Shown here piece after piece: positions 33,238 through 42,399 of a stretch of 64,000 nucleotides of DNA (position 1 is the stretch's first letter; the number at the start of each line of letters is the position of its first letter). Under the pieces are notes generated by a model. The model made no database searches and was not told where the DNA came from. It saw only the letters and a list, made by a program, of their open reading frames with translations. Position numbers and translations under genes: made by a program. The stretch is from Clostridiales bacterium (GTDB lineage Bacteria; Bacillota; Clostridia; Oscillospirales; CAG-272), in contig JAAYHB010000021.1 of NCBI GenBank assembly GCA_012727435.1, positions 183,918 through 247,917 of the forward strand, given 5' to 3'.

Positions 33238-35268
33238 TTATTTGCCAAAATACACCTCAAACACCTTTCCGGGGGTGTATGCCGCGTTTGAGCCGGCGTG
33301 TCCCTGCTCGATTACACAGACCGCTGCGACCTTCGGGTTATCTGCAGGCGCCAGCGCCACAAATAGGGCGTTTTCGCTTTTGGTCTCGCCTACCTGTGCT
33401 GTGCCGGTCTTGCCCCCCACGGACACCGGAACATTCCGGAACATATCCGAGATAGTCCACGAGGAGGTCACCACGTTGTCCATAGCCCGAAGCAGGGTCG
33501 TTCTGGTGCTGCTGCTAAGCTCTAATGTTCCGAGAACGCTCGGCCGCGGGGGCGAAACTTTGCTTTGGTCGGCGCCAAAGTCTGCCACGCCGTAGAAGAT
33601 GGTCGCCGCATATCGCGTGCCTCCGTTGGCTATCGAGGCGATATACATATTTATCTGCAGGGGCGAAAACAGGTTTTCGGACTGCCCGATGGCCGCGACT
33701 ATGGTGTCGGTTTCCTTCCATGCGGCAAGGCCGTTCTCGCTCCGATATGCAGGTCCGGCAAGTATGCCGACAGCCCCGCCGAGCTCAAAACCGGTAGGCT
33801 GCCCCAGCCCGTATAAGGTACAGTATTTGTTCATCTTGTCAATGCCCAGCCTGCGGCCGACTTCGTAAAAGAAATAGTTGCAGGAAACCCTTATCGCCTC
33901 GCTGACATTTATCGGCCCGTGGCTGCCCCCGGTGCTGACATATATCCAGCAGCGCGGCTGGTAGTCCGGGAAATAGGTATATTTGCCGGTCGTGTTGATT
34001 ATGGTATCGGGTGTTATAATTCCCTCGGTCAGCGCGGCGGCCGCCACGCCTATCTTGAAGGTCGAGCCGGGCGCATAAAGCCCGTTTATCGCCCGGTTTA
34101 TAAGCGGGCTGACTTCGGCCGACGCCAACTTTTCGTAGTCCTCGTTGAATGTGGTCAGGTCGTATGTGGGATACGAGGCAATGGCCAGCACCTGCCCGGT
34201 GTCGACATCCACCATGCAAAAGGCCCCGGCCGACGCATCCTCACCGGTATGCTCGCCGGTCGCGTGCTCTCTCACATAGTCAATATTGGCGCGCAGGCCG
34301 TCCTCGGCGGCAATCTGCAGGTCTATGTCAATTGTCAGCCAGACGTCCCGCCCGGGTATCGGCTGAGTTTTCACATATTGATTTATTATGTAACCGTCCT
34401 TGTCGTATTCGGTGACCAAAACCCCGTCGACCCCGCGCAGGTATTCCTCAAAAAGTTTCTCGCAGCCCGAGATTCCGACCATCGCGTCCATCGGATAGCC
34501 CCGTTCACGGTAATAGGGCCAGTCCTCGGTGTAGATTTTGCCTAGCTGCCCCAGAATATGCGAGGCATAGCCGGGATATGCGTAGCAGCGCCTGCTCTCC
34601 TGCCTGATCACCCCTCCCGGAATACGGCTCTCGTTGATTAGGGTAATCAAATCAAGCCCGATATCCTCGGCCAGCGTGTAGCTTCCGGTTTCGCTGAAAC
34701 CCTTCTCGATCAGGCTCCAGCGAAGCTGCATGACAAGCAGCGCCTCCTCGGGCGTGCAGAGAAGATTGCCGTCGTCATCAAGCAAATCATACCTCTTTGC
34801 CAGATATTTTGCCAGCTCGGGCGCGGTTATGTCGCTTTTTCTGCGGTAGCGGGCTATAATTTTAGCCCGCACCTCCCCGGCGGCCTCGCCCGGGACATAT
34901 GACATATCTGGATAGGTTCCGGTGAGCGGATAGTCGGGGGAGAGTATTATTTCATGTCCGGCCTTCTGGACTGCCCTTGCAAGAGCGATGAAGGCCTCGT
35001 TTTCTTCCTTTAAGGTGTCGGGAAGCAAATAGTAGTCAATATCAAGATTGTATGTATATTCGTTGTAGACCAAGACCCTGCCGTACCGGTCGCAGATGCT
35101 GCCGCGCTCGGCTTTGATTACAGTCTCCCGAGTGAATACCGTATCCGACGCCGGCGCATATGTGTCCCGGTTGAAAAGCTGCAGGCTGACAAGCCTTGCC
35201 GTGAAAACAAAGCAGGCAAGGCAAAACACCGCCACAACCACAGTGTCTCTTTTTTCAGTCCGGTCCAT
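33238..35268 (-). CDS. mrdA: Penicillin-binding protein 2 (elongasome transpeptidase)
   Basis: 676-aa class B PBP that cross-links peptidoglycan during side-wall growth, partner of MreBCD and RodA. One N-terminal membrane anchor (residues ~10-30), a dimerisation/pedestal domain with RGSICDRYGRVLVYN near 55, and a transpeptidase domain with the acylated serine S402 in STFK, the SCN motif and K620 in KTG. ATG 35268 lies 6 nt after the CPBP gene stop codon, with AGGA upstream. It is the last gene of the long dut-to-mrdA operon; no rodA is next to it. Confidence 0.93.
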   Translation of the reverse strand: MDRTEKRDTVVVAVFCLACFVFTARLVSLQLFNRDTYAPASDTVFTRETVIKAERGSICDRYGRVLVYNEYTYNLDIDYYLLPDTLKEENEAFIALARAVQKAGHEIILSPDYPLTGTYPDMSYVPGEAAGEVRAKIIARYRRKSDITAPELAKYLAKRYDLLDDDGNLLCTPEEALLVMQLRWSLIEKGFSETGSYTLAEDIGLDLITLINESRIPGGVIRQESRRCYAYPGYASHILGQLGKIYTEDWPYYRERGYPMDAMVGISGCEKLFEEYLRGVDGVLVTEYDKDGYIINQYVKTQPIPGRDVWLTIDIDLQIAAEDGLRANIDYVREHATGEHTGEDASAGAFCMVDVDTGQVLAIASYPTYDLTTFNEDYEKLASAEVSPLINRAINGLYAPGSTFKIGVAAAALTEGIITPDTIINTTGKYTYFPDYQPRCWIYVSTGGSHGPINVSEAIRVSCNYFFYEVGRRLGIDKMNKYCTLYGLGQPTGFELGGAVGILAGPAYRSENGLAAWKETDTIVAAIGQSENLFSPLQINMYIASIANGGTRYAATIFYGVADFGADQSKVSPPRPSVLGTLELSSSTRTTLLRAMDNVVTSSWTISDMFRNVPVSVGGKTGTAQVGETKSENALFVALAPADNPKVAAVCVIEQGHAGSNAAYTPGKVFEVYFGK

Positions 35269-35274
35269 TTTCTT

Positions 35275-36309
35275 TTATCCTAAAAACAGGTTCAGCGCAA
35301 ACATCGCTGTGCAGACCGCCACCATTGCGATCATGCCGACGTTCAGGAAAATCGTGCTTACCGCGCGTTCACGCGGCAGTCTTATCTCAGGTTCAGCAAG
35401 ACTGATTTTCTTTCTGTTTATCACCAGCAGGGCAATGCCGGCAGCCACCGCCCCCATCGTGAGCAGCCCGTATACAAACAGCGCTATGAGGTAGGGAACC
35501 ATAGGCGAAATTGCCGCCAGTAATTCCTTCAATTGCTCCTCGGTTGCAGAATCCGACAGATTCTCCAATACTTCCTGAAGCCTGCCAAGGTCAATATTCT
35601 TCATAATCCAGGACGGAACTATGCCGTTTACAAGATTTATTGTCATGTGCAAAAGGATTGTATATATGACCCGACCGGTTTTAAGATAAACATACCCGAA
35701 CACCAGCCCGATCCCGAAGGCATAGAAATACTGGTACAGGTTGCCGTGGAAAAGCGCAAATATAAGTGCCGACAAAAGAATTGCGGTCTTCTCGCCGTAT
35801 GCCCGCGTGCGGTCGATTATTATTTTGCGGAAAATAAGCTCCTCAAACACCGGCGCGAGCAGGACCGCGACGATAAACGAAGCCAGAAAATCCGAGTTCA
35901 GCAGTGTATCTGAAACTATGTTGACGTTCTTCCTGCCGGTTATCGTGTTTATCGTTTCCATTACCGAGTTGCCTATGGCGCTTCCGGTGTAGGCAATTGC
36001 AATTGATATACAAAGAAAAGTAAACCACCGCCCGGCATTAAGGCTGCTCTCGCCGGGGGTCGATTTGGGCATCGGCAGCGCAATAATGCAGAACACCGGA
36101 AAGGCAACAAGATACATCGGCGCCTGCGTCAGGACCCAGTTAAACCAGTCGGTCTCAAGCAAATGCGGCGCATATGTTTTCGCGAGCCAGCCAAAGAGAA
36201 TCTGCCCGCCGAGTGTTATGAGGCACATGGCGGCCACCGCGCCGCCGAGCCTTGAAAAACGGCGACCCGCCGCCTGCACATCGCTCTCGGGTATGAGGTT
36301 GCTGTCCAT
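35275..36309 (-). CDS. CPBP-family intramembrane glutamic protease
   Basis: 344 aa, about eight membrane segments. The three family motifs are intact: EExxFR as EELIFRK (E156/E157), FxxxH as FALFHGN and HxxxN as HMTINLVN. The family includes Rce1/CAAX proteases, bacteriocin-immunity proteins and the myxosortases that process Cys-containing C-terminal tails. The unusual place is between mreD and mrdA, 26 nt after mreD and 6 nt before mrdA, so it should be made together with the wall-elongation machinery. Its substrate is unknown; see the finding on the LTD proteins for one candidate. Confidence 0.9.
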   Translation of the reverse strand: MDSNLIPESDVQAAGRRFSRLGGAVAAMCLITLGGQILFGWLAKTYAPHLLETDWFNWVLTQAPMYLVAFPVFCIIALPMPKSTPGESSLNAGRWFTFLCISIAIAYTGSAIGNSVMETINTITGRKNVNIVSDTLLNSDFLASFIVAVLLAPVFEELIFRKIIIDRTRAYGEKTAILLSALIFALFHGNLYQYFYAFGIGLVFGYVYLKTGRVIYTILLHMTINLVNGIVPSWIMKNIDLGRLQEVLENLSDSATEEQLKELLAAISPMVPYLIALFVYGLLTMGAVAAGIALLVINRKKISLAEPEIRLPRERAVSTIFLNVGMIAMVAVCTAMFALNLFLG

Positions 36310-36335
36310 TATAACTTTATCCTTTCAATGACTTA

Positions 36336-36899
36336 TTAAAACCGTGTGTCGGCTGACGCCTGCCGGTCTCTTTTGGTCTTCCCGGCAAGTTTCGTGCACA
36401 AGAAGCCAAGCAGCACAACCGGAATTCCGAACAGCAGAGTGTAGAAAAATTCGGGTATGAGGGTGTGTATAATCAGCCGCACGGGGCGCAGCTCGGAGTT
36501 TGCCGCATAGGCGCAGACAAGCGTGACAAAGAGGTTTGCGCCCGAGACCGCGGCAAGGCAGACCGAGAAGGCCGGCAGCTCGCGGGGCAACTTTTTCCCG
36601 GCAGCAATCCCGCAGAAATACCCGGCGGCAAAGCCGGCAAGCGGCATGAGAGAGAGCGAGACGCCGCCGAGCGAATCGAGCGCGGCACCGGCCAGCATTC
36701 CGGCGATGGCGCCGGCATACTCCGAGTCAAAAAAGCCGATTGCGGCGGCCGCGACCAGCACCAGCCCCGGCACCGCCCGCCTGAACATCGGTATAAAGGG
36801 AAGCGAGGTCTGTATGACTATCAAAAAAAACAAGAGGATTCCGTAAATTATAATCCGTCGGAAAAGGGCCGAGGCCGGGGTTAAAATCTTTTCCCTCAT
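36336..36899 (-). CDS. mreD: Rod shape-determining protein MreD
   Basis: 187-aa membrane protein with about five to six hydrophobic segments, the usual third member of mreBCD. Sequence conservation in MreD is low; recognition rests on size, topology, the SLPFIPMFRRAVPGLVLV and GGVSLSLMPLAGFAAGYF segments and its place behind mreC. Its ATG overlaps the mreC stop codon (ATGA). It works in the elongasome at the membrane. Confidence 0.88.
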   Translation of the reverse strand: MREKILTPASALFRRIIIYGILLFFLIVIQTSLPFIPMFRRAVPGLVLVAAAAIGFFDSEYAGAIAGMLAGAALDSLGGVSLSLMPLAGFAAGYFCGIAAGKKLPRELPAFSVCLAAVSGANLFVTLVCAYAANSELRPVRLIIHTLIPEFFYTLLFGIPVVLLGFLCTKLAGKTKRDRQASADTRF

Positions 36900-37768
36900 G
36901 GCTGACTCTCCTCTCCGGTCTGTTCGGTTTCGGTTGCCTCTGACAGCGAATACGAGGTGATTATCATCACCCGCGTGAGGCTGTCAAAGTCGGTAGCCGG
37001 GAGTATGGTCGCGGTATATGTGCGGCTGAGCGGGTCGGGCACCACTTCCTCAATTACGCCGACCGGCAGCCCCGGCGGGTAGATACCCCCGGTGCCAGAG
37101 GTGACCACAAGGTCGCCGGAAGAGAAGCCTTCGCTGCTTTCAATATATGTCATCTTGCAGCGACCCGTGTCGCGCAGCTCAAAATCGCCGACCACCAGCC
37201 CAGATATCCCGCTTTTTTCAACATATGCTCCGAGGGACGAGATTGTCTCGGTTATCGGCACGACCTTGCACCAGGATATTCCTGTTTCCCTGACATACCC
37301 GACCACCCCATAGGCCGAGATTACCGCCATTCCCTTCTCAATTCCGTGCAGACTGCCGCGGTTTAGCGTGTAAATCGTGATATAGCCCCCGGATTCGCGG
37401 CCAATCACCACCGCGTCGACAAGCTGCAGTTTGACCTCAAGACTTGCAAGCCCTAAATACTCGCGGAACGCTGCATTTTCCTCGGCCATGCGCCCGGCGT
37501 CGGCCAGCTTTTGCCGCAGTTCGGCAACCTCGCGGCGGAGTTCGGCGTTTTCTTCTCTCAGCCGGTCAAACTCGGTCAAATACGCCGAAAAACCCGAGAT
37601 CCCCTGAGCGACCTTGGCAGCGCACCAGCGAAAAGGAAGGGCTACCGCCCCGAGGATGCTGCGCCATGGCGAGGCCACCCCCATCACCGAGAGCACCGTC
37701 GTGCAGGCGGCGAGGGCAATTGCCACAGCCAGCGCAATTATAAAAAACTTGTTTTTCAGCAGCCGCAT
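36896..37768 (-). CDS. mreC: Rod shape-determining protein MreC
   Basis: 290 aa: one N-terminal membrane segment (residues ~5-28), a coiled coil (residues ~60-95, EFDRLREENAELRREVAELR) and the two-barrel extracellular domain with VVIGRESGGYITIYTLNRGS and GIEKGMAVISAYGVVGYV, then DLVVTSGTGGIYPPGLPVG. It joins MreB in the cytoplasm to PBP2 outside. ATG 37768 is chosen because GGGGG lies 6 nt upstream; the GTG at 37804 has no ribosome site. It overlaps mreD by 4 nt. Confidence 0.93.
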   Translation of the reverse strand: MRLLKNKFFIIALAVAIALAACTTVLSVMGVASPWRSILGAVALPFRWCAAKVAQGISGFSAYLTEFDRLREENAELRREVAELRQKLADAGRMAEENAAFREYLGLASLEVKLQLVDAVVIGRESGGYITIYTLNRGSLHGIEKGMAVISAYGVVGYVRETGISWCKVVPITETISSLGAYVEKSGISGLVVGDFELRDTGRCKMTYIESSEGFSSGDLVVTSGTGGIYPPGLPVGVIEEVVPDPLSRTYTATILPATDFDSLTRVMIITSYSLSEATETEQTGEESQP

Positions 37769-37823
37769 ATCCGCCCCCTGCTCAAGGCTTTTTGCATAGG
37801 ACACCCAAAGTTACCCGCAGGAC

Positions 37824-38882
37824 TTATGCCCTGTACCTGATATAGCGCGAAGCGGCCGGATTCCCGAGGCACCAGTGAATCCCCCGGCAGACGCAGTCGG
37901 GGGCTTTTTTGGCCCTTATTGTGCGTATGCCGGTTAGCCTGGTTATCAGCTCTGGCAGGCCCTCAAGCAAAGCGCCGCCGCCGGTCAGAACAATTCCGCT
38001 GTCGTAGATGTCCGAGGCCAGCTCGGGCGGAGTCTCCTCAAGTGTGGTTTTGACCATCGCAGTTATCTGCTCGAGCCGGCCGTAGAGCGCTTCGCAGATA
38101 TCCGCCGAGCTTACTTTTATTGTTTTGGTCAGCCCGCCGCCAAGGTCGCGCCCTGCGACATCATATGTGCCCCTGTCAAACTTCGGCCAGGCCGAGCCGA
38201 TTCTGATCTTAAGAGTTTCTGCGGTAAGCTCGCCGCAGAGCAGCTCGTATTTCTTGCGCAGGTACTGCACTATGGCACGGTCGAAGTCGATTCCCCCGAC
38301 CCTGAGCGAGTCGGAAATCACAATTCCGCCCATGCTCAAAACCGCCGCCTGCGTGCAGCCCCCGCCGATATTGACTATCATGCTGCCTTTTGCCCCGGCC
38401 ACAGGCAGGCCGGCGCCCAGCGCCGCCGCCAGCGGGGCCTCGATGATAAACACCTGCCGCGCACCGGCGTCGTAAATTGTGTCCTCAAGCGCGCGCCGCT
38501 CGACCTCGTTGATATTGCAGGGCACCGATGCAATCACATCCGGCCGGCGGAAGAGCGAGACCGCCTCGAGCCGCTTGAAATAGCGCCTGAGCATCCTTGT
38601 CGCGGCCTCGGGCTCGGCAATCACCCCGCCCTGAACCGGCCGTATTGCCTCAATTCCCACCGGAGTCTTGCCGAGCATCCGCCTTGCCCCGGCTCCGATT
38701 GCCACCATCCTCCCGCTCTTTTTTTCAAAGGCCGCGGCCGTCGGGGACAGGAGTTCTATTCCCTTTTCTTTTGTGACTATTCTTGTGTTCGAGCTGCCCA
38801 GATCCAGCCCGAGCTGCTTTACCCCATTCTGTTCCCATCCTCCCGGTAAAATGCGGTGGCTGCAGGCCACCTGCCGCCACAT
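37824..38882 (-). CDS. mreB: Rod shape-determining protein MreB (actin-like); start region abnormal
   Basis: Actin-fold ATPase that guides side-wall synthesis. Phosphate 1 LGLDLGSSNTRIV, phosphate 2 VNIGGGCTQAAVL and adenosine motif SGIVLTGGGALLEGL are present, about 335 aa of recognisable protein. The only in-frame ATG (38882, MWRQVACS) lacks a ribosome site and adds about 20 foreign residues. A strong GGGAGG lies just upstream of LGLDLG, but the ATG 11 nt behind it (38827) reads ATGGGGTAA, out of frame; one more G in that G4 run (38822-38825) would give ATG GGG GTA AAG CAG in frame. A lost base or sequence error is therefore likely, and the true start is probably near 38827. Confidence 0.85.
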   Translation of the reverse strand: MWRQVACSHRILPGGWEQNGVKQLGLDLGSSNTRIVTKEKGIELLSPTAAAFEKKSGRMVAIGAGARRMLGKTPVGIEAIRPVQGGVIAEPEAATRMLRRYFKRLEAVSLFRRPDVIASVPCNINEVERRALEDTIYDAGARQVFIIEAPLAAALGAGLPVAGAKGSMIVNIGGGCTQAAVLSMGGIVISDSLRVGGIDFDRAIVQYLRKKYELLCGELTAETLKIRIGSAWPKFDRGTYDVAGRDLGGGLTKTIKVSSADICEALYGRLEQITAMVKTTLEETPPELASDIYDSGIVLTGGGALLEGLPELITRLTGIRTIRAKKAPDCVCRGIHWCLGNPAASRYIRYRA

Positions 38883-38896
38883 GGGAATTATCGGTT

Positions 38897-39496
38897 TTAC
38901 TGCCTTATACCCGGCAGCCCGATGTTAAACTCGCGCAAAAGCAAATCAAAAAGAGTCTGGGCAGGCAGGCCGACGACCGCAAGATAGTCTCCCCAGACCT
39001 CTTTGATAAAGCACGCCGCCCTGCCCTGAACCGCGTATGCCCCGGCTTTGTCGGCATACTCGCCGGTGTCAAGATATGCCTCTATTTCGGCATCATCAAT
39101 TCGGGAAAATTTCACCTCTGCCCGGGCCACATCCGCAGCCTCGCGTCTGTCGTATATTGCCGCCACCCCGGTGTAAACCCAGTGTTCCCGACCCGAGAGC
39201 ATTGAAAGCATACGCCTCGCGTCGGCACGGTCAGCCGGCTTTCCGAGTATCTCGCCGGCACAAAAGACTGCCGTGTCGGAGGATATTATCAGAGTGTCCC
39301 GGATATCTTCGCCCGCGGCGACAAGCCGCTCGCGGACAGCCCTTCCCTTGCGAAGCGAAAGCCCGCGCACAAGCATTGCCGGGTCTGCGGTATCCATATT
39401 TTCATCGGTCTCGGGTACCATGATCTCAAAATCCTCCCCGAGACCTGCAAGTATCTCCCTGCGGCGCGGCGACCCCGATGCCAGTATAATTCTCAT
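38897..39496 (-). CDS. maf: Maf-like nucleoside triphosphate pyrophosphatase
   Basis: 199 aa. Hydrolyses non-canonical or methylated nucleotides (dTTP/UTP or m7GTP type) in the cytoplasm. N-terminal signature ILASGSPRRREIL, the metal-binding Glu in VPETDEN, SSDTAV and the GKPADRADARRMLSMLSGREH segment are complete. Its ATG overlaps the stop codon of the LRR gene (ATGA), and mreB follows. A maf-mreBCD order is well known in Gram-positive bacteria. Confidence 0.95.
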   Translation of the reverse strand: MRIILASGSPRRREILAGLGEDFEIMVPETDENMDTADPAMLVRGLSLRKGRAVRERLVAAGEDIRDTLIISSDTAVFCAGEILGKPADRADARRMLSMLSGREHWVYTGVAAIYDRREAADVARAEVKFSRIDDAEIEAYLDTGEYADKAGAYAVQGRAACFIKEVWGDYLAVVGLPAQTLFDLLLREFNIGLPGIRQ

Positions 39497-41748
39497 TTTT
39501 TTGGTCCTTCGGTTTTATTCTCCTCTATTTTTTCCTTTTTGAGGAGTATTATACTTGCCGCAACCATAGCGGTCAACGAAACAAGCAGTACCGCGCCCCA
39601 GACAATCGCCTTTTTGACAATCTCCCAACCCTCCGGGGTTTTAATAAAAGGCTCGGTCTCGTGGAGCTCGGTCGGCTCGTCGGGCGGCTCGGTAGTCGGC
39701 GGCTCTGTGATGGGCTGCTCCTCATAAGGTTCGGTCGAGGTTTCGGATTCGAGCGGGGCGGTTGTCGTTTCCTCCGTGTCGGGGGTGCTTGTCTCTTCAA
39801 TCGGCACAAATGTCAGGGTAACCGTTACATCCCTGTCCGGCATTACAAACATCGCGTCATCACCCCTTACCGAGGTATACTCGACGCCCTCGCTGAAATG
39901 CCATTCCCCGACCTCCATCCCGGCAGGCGCCGGATCTGCCGACATTTCCACAATGTCGTTGTGATAATACCACCCGCTGCCCGATGCGCCGATAACCGTG
40001 ACCAAATGTGGGGTCAGCCACCTGTCGTCTGCAAACCTGTATGCCAACCGTTTCGTGCCGGTATACTCGCCCAGCCCGGTAAATACCAGTTCAACCCGGC
40101 GGTACTGGCTGTTGTACTCCTCGGTAAATGTGTAATCTATACCGTATGTAAGTAGCTTTCCCATAAAGCTGACCTCTACCGTGGTCACCATGCTCCCCTG
40201 CGGCCGCTCGGCGTCGATTGCCGGGGAAATGTCGGCATGGTCGATATGATAGAGCAGATAGCTTTCGTTGCACCGGATGCACCTGAAGGTCTCGACGCCG
40301 TTTACAATGCCGGTGCTGACATAACTGTGCTCCTCTCTCGGGTAGTGCTCGAAATAGCTCTGCCCGCAGAAGGGGCAGTAGAATTCCGAAACGCCCGAGT
40401 TGGCGCAGGAAACCGGTGTGATGATTTTTTCAAGGAAAAAACAGTCGTGGTCGATAACTTCGACCCGGTATCCGACATATTCCGGTCCTGTGCCGTTGGG
40501 GTACCACATACTTTTGACAAGTCTCCAGTCGGTGCCGGCTTTTATGTAAACTATCATGTTACCCACGCCGGCAAATGAAACCATTGCCGGGACGGTGTCC
40601 CGATAATCGCAGACCGGCTCGTCTCCGTGGCAAATAAGCTTGGCAAGTGCCGAGCAGCCGCCGAAGGCTCCGGCCGCGATGCTTGACATACTTGACGCAA
40701 GCTCGACTCCTGTCAGCGATGTGCAGCCGTAAAAGGCTTCCGTCTCAATACGTTCTATTCCCACAGGGATTCTGATGCTCCGGAGCGACGAGCAGTTTTT
40801 AAAGGTATTTTGACCTATGGAGCCATCAAGTTCGCGCGGCATGCGTATGTACTCAAGCGATGACGTGCCCGAGAAGGCGTAATTTCCTATTGTTCTTACC
40901 GAGTCGGGCAATACGATTATTTTTGCGTCGGCACATCTGCCGGAATCAGCCGAAAAGGCCCTGTCGGCTATTGCAATAACCTTCTTTCCGGCAATTTCGT
41001 CGGGGACGACAACAGCTTCGGCGCCGCTCGTGCAGGCGGTTATCCTCACCCCGCCGCTGAAGACCTGGTACTGAAAATCTATCACCTGACTTACCGCCGA
41101 GAATTCAAGCTGCTCCGCGGCGGCAAAGCTCATGGCGGCCGAGGCTTTGTGTGCATAGACCTTCGCCCGACCGAAGCAGCCGGCGCCGTAGCGCGCTTCG
41201 GCAGACGGATTTGTCACAACCGCAAACTCAAGGGGTGTATCTCCGGCAAAGGCGCCGGCGCCGACCTCATCAAGTGTTGCGGGGAGATAAGCATACTCCA
41301 GCGCGCAGTCCGCAAAGGCGCCCTCGCCGATTTTTTTCAGCCCCCCGGCAAAGTCGACTTCAGAAAGCGATGTGCAGCCGAAAAAGGCATTTTCCTCAAT
41401 TATTACAACCGACGGCGGCAGCACCAGCACCTCAAGCGAAGTGCAGCCCGAGAAAGCGCCCGCCCCGATGACCGATACTCCGTTTTCGAAATAAACTTCC
41501 TTAATTTCGCTGTGCCCGGCAAAGGCGCCGGCGCCGATTTCGCGCACCGGCCGGCCGCCGAGCATCCCGGGAATCGCGACCTCGGTGCTGTTGCCCGAAT
41601 AAGCGGTTATCGTCACGCTCCCATCGGGGTTTTCCGTGTATTCATAGTCCCACACTCCCCCGTCCGCGGACACAGGCGATACGAGAAGCCCTATTGCAAG
41701 CATTGCCGCAAGCGCTGCGGCAAGCAGTTTTTTTGTAATATGTGCCAT
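39493..41748 (-). CDS. BspA-like leucine-rich-repeat surface protein, membrane anchored
   Basis: 751 aa. Signal peptide (1-28), then LRR_5 repeats of about 22-23 residues from ~65 to ~190 and again from ~265 to ~380 (units such as IGAGAFAGHSEIKEVYF, IEENAFFGCTSLSEVDF, IETEAFYGCTSLTGVEL). Residues ~440-515 hold cysteines in SCANSGVSEFYCPFCG and RCIRCNESY that look like a zinc-binding knuckle. A Thr/Glu/Pro-rich stretch and a final membrane helix with basic tail (LLKKEKIEENK) anchor it. BspA-type repeats often bind other proteins or host surfaces. Its place inside a dut-maf-mreBCD operon is unexpected; it overlaps maf by 4 nt. Confidence 0.85.
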   Translation of the reverse strand: MAHITKKLLAAALAAMLAIGLLVSPVSADGGVWDYEYTENPDGSVTITAYSGNSTEVAIPGMLGGRPVREIGAGAFAGHSEIKEVYFENGVSVIGAGAFSGCTSLEVLVLPPSVVIIEENAFFGCTSLSEVDFAGGLKKIGEGAFADCALEYAYLPATLDEVGAGAFAGDTPLEFAVVTNPSAEARYGAGCFGRAKVYAHKASAAMSFAAAEQLEFSAVSQVIDFQYQVFSGGVRITACTSGAEAVVVPDEIAGKKVIAIADRAFSADSGRCADAKIIVLPDSVRTIGNYAFSGTSSLEYIRMPRELDGSIGQNTFKNCSSLRSIRIPVGIERIETEAFYGCTSLTGVELASSMSSIAAGAFGGCSALAKLICHGDEPVCDYRDTVPAMVSFAGVGNMIVYIKAGTDWRLVKSMWYPNGTGPEYVGYRVEVIDHDCFFLEKIITPVSCANSGVSEFYCPFCGQSYFEHYPREEHSYVSTGIVNGVETFRCIRCNESYLLYHIDHADISPAIDAERPQGSMVTTVEVSFMGKLLTYGIDYTFTEEYNSQYRRVELVFTGLGEYTGTKRLAYRFADDRWLTPHLVTVIGASGSGWYYHNDIVEMSADPAPAGMEVGEWHFSEGVEYTSVRGDDAMFVMPDRDVTVTLTFVPIEETSTPDTEETTTAPLESETSTEPYEEQPITEPPTTEPPDEPTELHETEPFIKTPEGWEIVKKAIVWGAVLLVSLTAMVAASIILLKKEKIEENKTEGPKK

Positions 41749-41751
41749 TGT

Positions 41752-42219
41752 TTATTTTATACCCGTTGAGCCGAAACCGCCCGCCCCGCGTTGTGTGCTG
41801 TCAAGCGTGTCTGCCTCGACAAGCCGGGCGCGCAGCACCGGTAAAAACATCAGCTGTGCTATCCTGTCGCCGTCCATGACGACAAAGTCGCAATCAGACG
41901 TGTTGGTGAGCCCGACTAAAATCTCGCCACGGTAATCCGAATCTATGACCCCGATGCCGTTTGAGAGGGTAATCCCGTGCTTTATGGCAAGGCCGCTGCG
42001 TGCGGCGACGATGGCAACCACTCCGGAATCCGGATCCGTGCCCTCGCTGTTCTGAGGCGAAATCGACACTCCGGTGGGTATGAGCGCCCTGCCGCCTGCC
42101 GGTATGGTGACGCTCCCTCCCCCGAGCGCCGCCCGCAGGTCAAGCGCCGCCGAACCCTCGGTGGCATATGCCGGAAGCGAAGCGCCGCGCGTGAGTTTGA
42201 CTTTAACTTCAATATCCAT
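41752..42219 (-). CDS. dut: dUTP diphosphatase
   Basis: 155-aa trimeric dUTPase that makes dUMP and keeps uracil out of DNA. All five motifs are seen: GSAALDLRA (1), VAARSGLAIKHGI (2), NGIGVIDSDYRGEI (3, catalytic Asp and Tyr), DGDRIAQLMF (4) and the glycine-rich QRGAGGFGSTG (5). ATG 42219 follows GAAGGAAG. It is the first gene of the eight-gene minus-strand operon that runs to mrdA; the LRR gene begins 3 nt after its stop codon. Confidence 0.96.
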   Translation of the reverse strand: MDIEVKVKLTRGASLPAYATEGSAALDLRAALGGGSVTIPAGGRALIPTGVSISPQNSEGTDPDSGVVAIVAARSGLAIKHGITLSNGIGVIDSDYRGEILVGLTNTSDCDFVVMDGDRIAQLMFLPVLRARLVEADTLDSTQRGAGGFGSTGIK

Positions 42220-42267
42220 TTGAAACTTCCTTCGATTGTATCAGGCCGCATATTCGCGGCCGCTTTT

Positions 42268-42296
42268 AGTATAACATAATAAGATATGTATTTCAA
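42268..42296 (-). promoter_or_regulatory. Promoter of the dut-LRR-maf-mreBCD-CPBP-mrdA operon
   Basis: Minus strand: TTGAAA (42291-42296), 17-nt spacer, TATACT (42268-42273). Confidence 0.75.
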
Positions 42297-42329
42297 TAAT
42301 GCGCGTGTGAAGTTTTTCTGAATTTAGCC

Positions 42330-42375
42330 CGCTTGAGAAACATGCGCGGGGGCGCCGCCCGCGTGCCCCCGCTTA
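42330..42375. repeat. GC-rich intergenic hairpin related to the dispersed repeats
   Basis: GCGGGGGC and GCCCCCGC form a stem here (minus strand AAGCGGGGGCACGCGGGC). It shares the AAGCGGGGG core with the dispersed repeats and lies at the 3' end of the next lipoprotein gene, where it may help end transcription. Confidence 0.4.
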
Positions 42376-42399
42376 TAACATCTTTAAAACACTGTAGAA

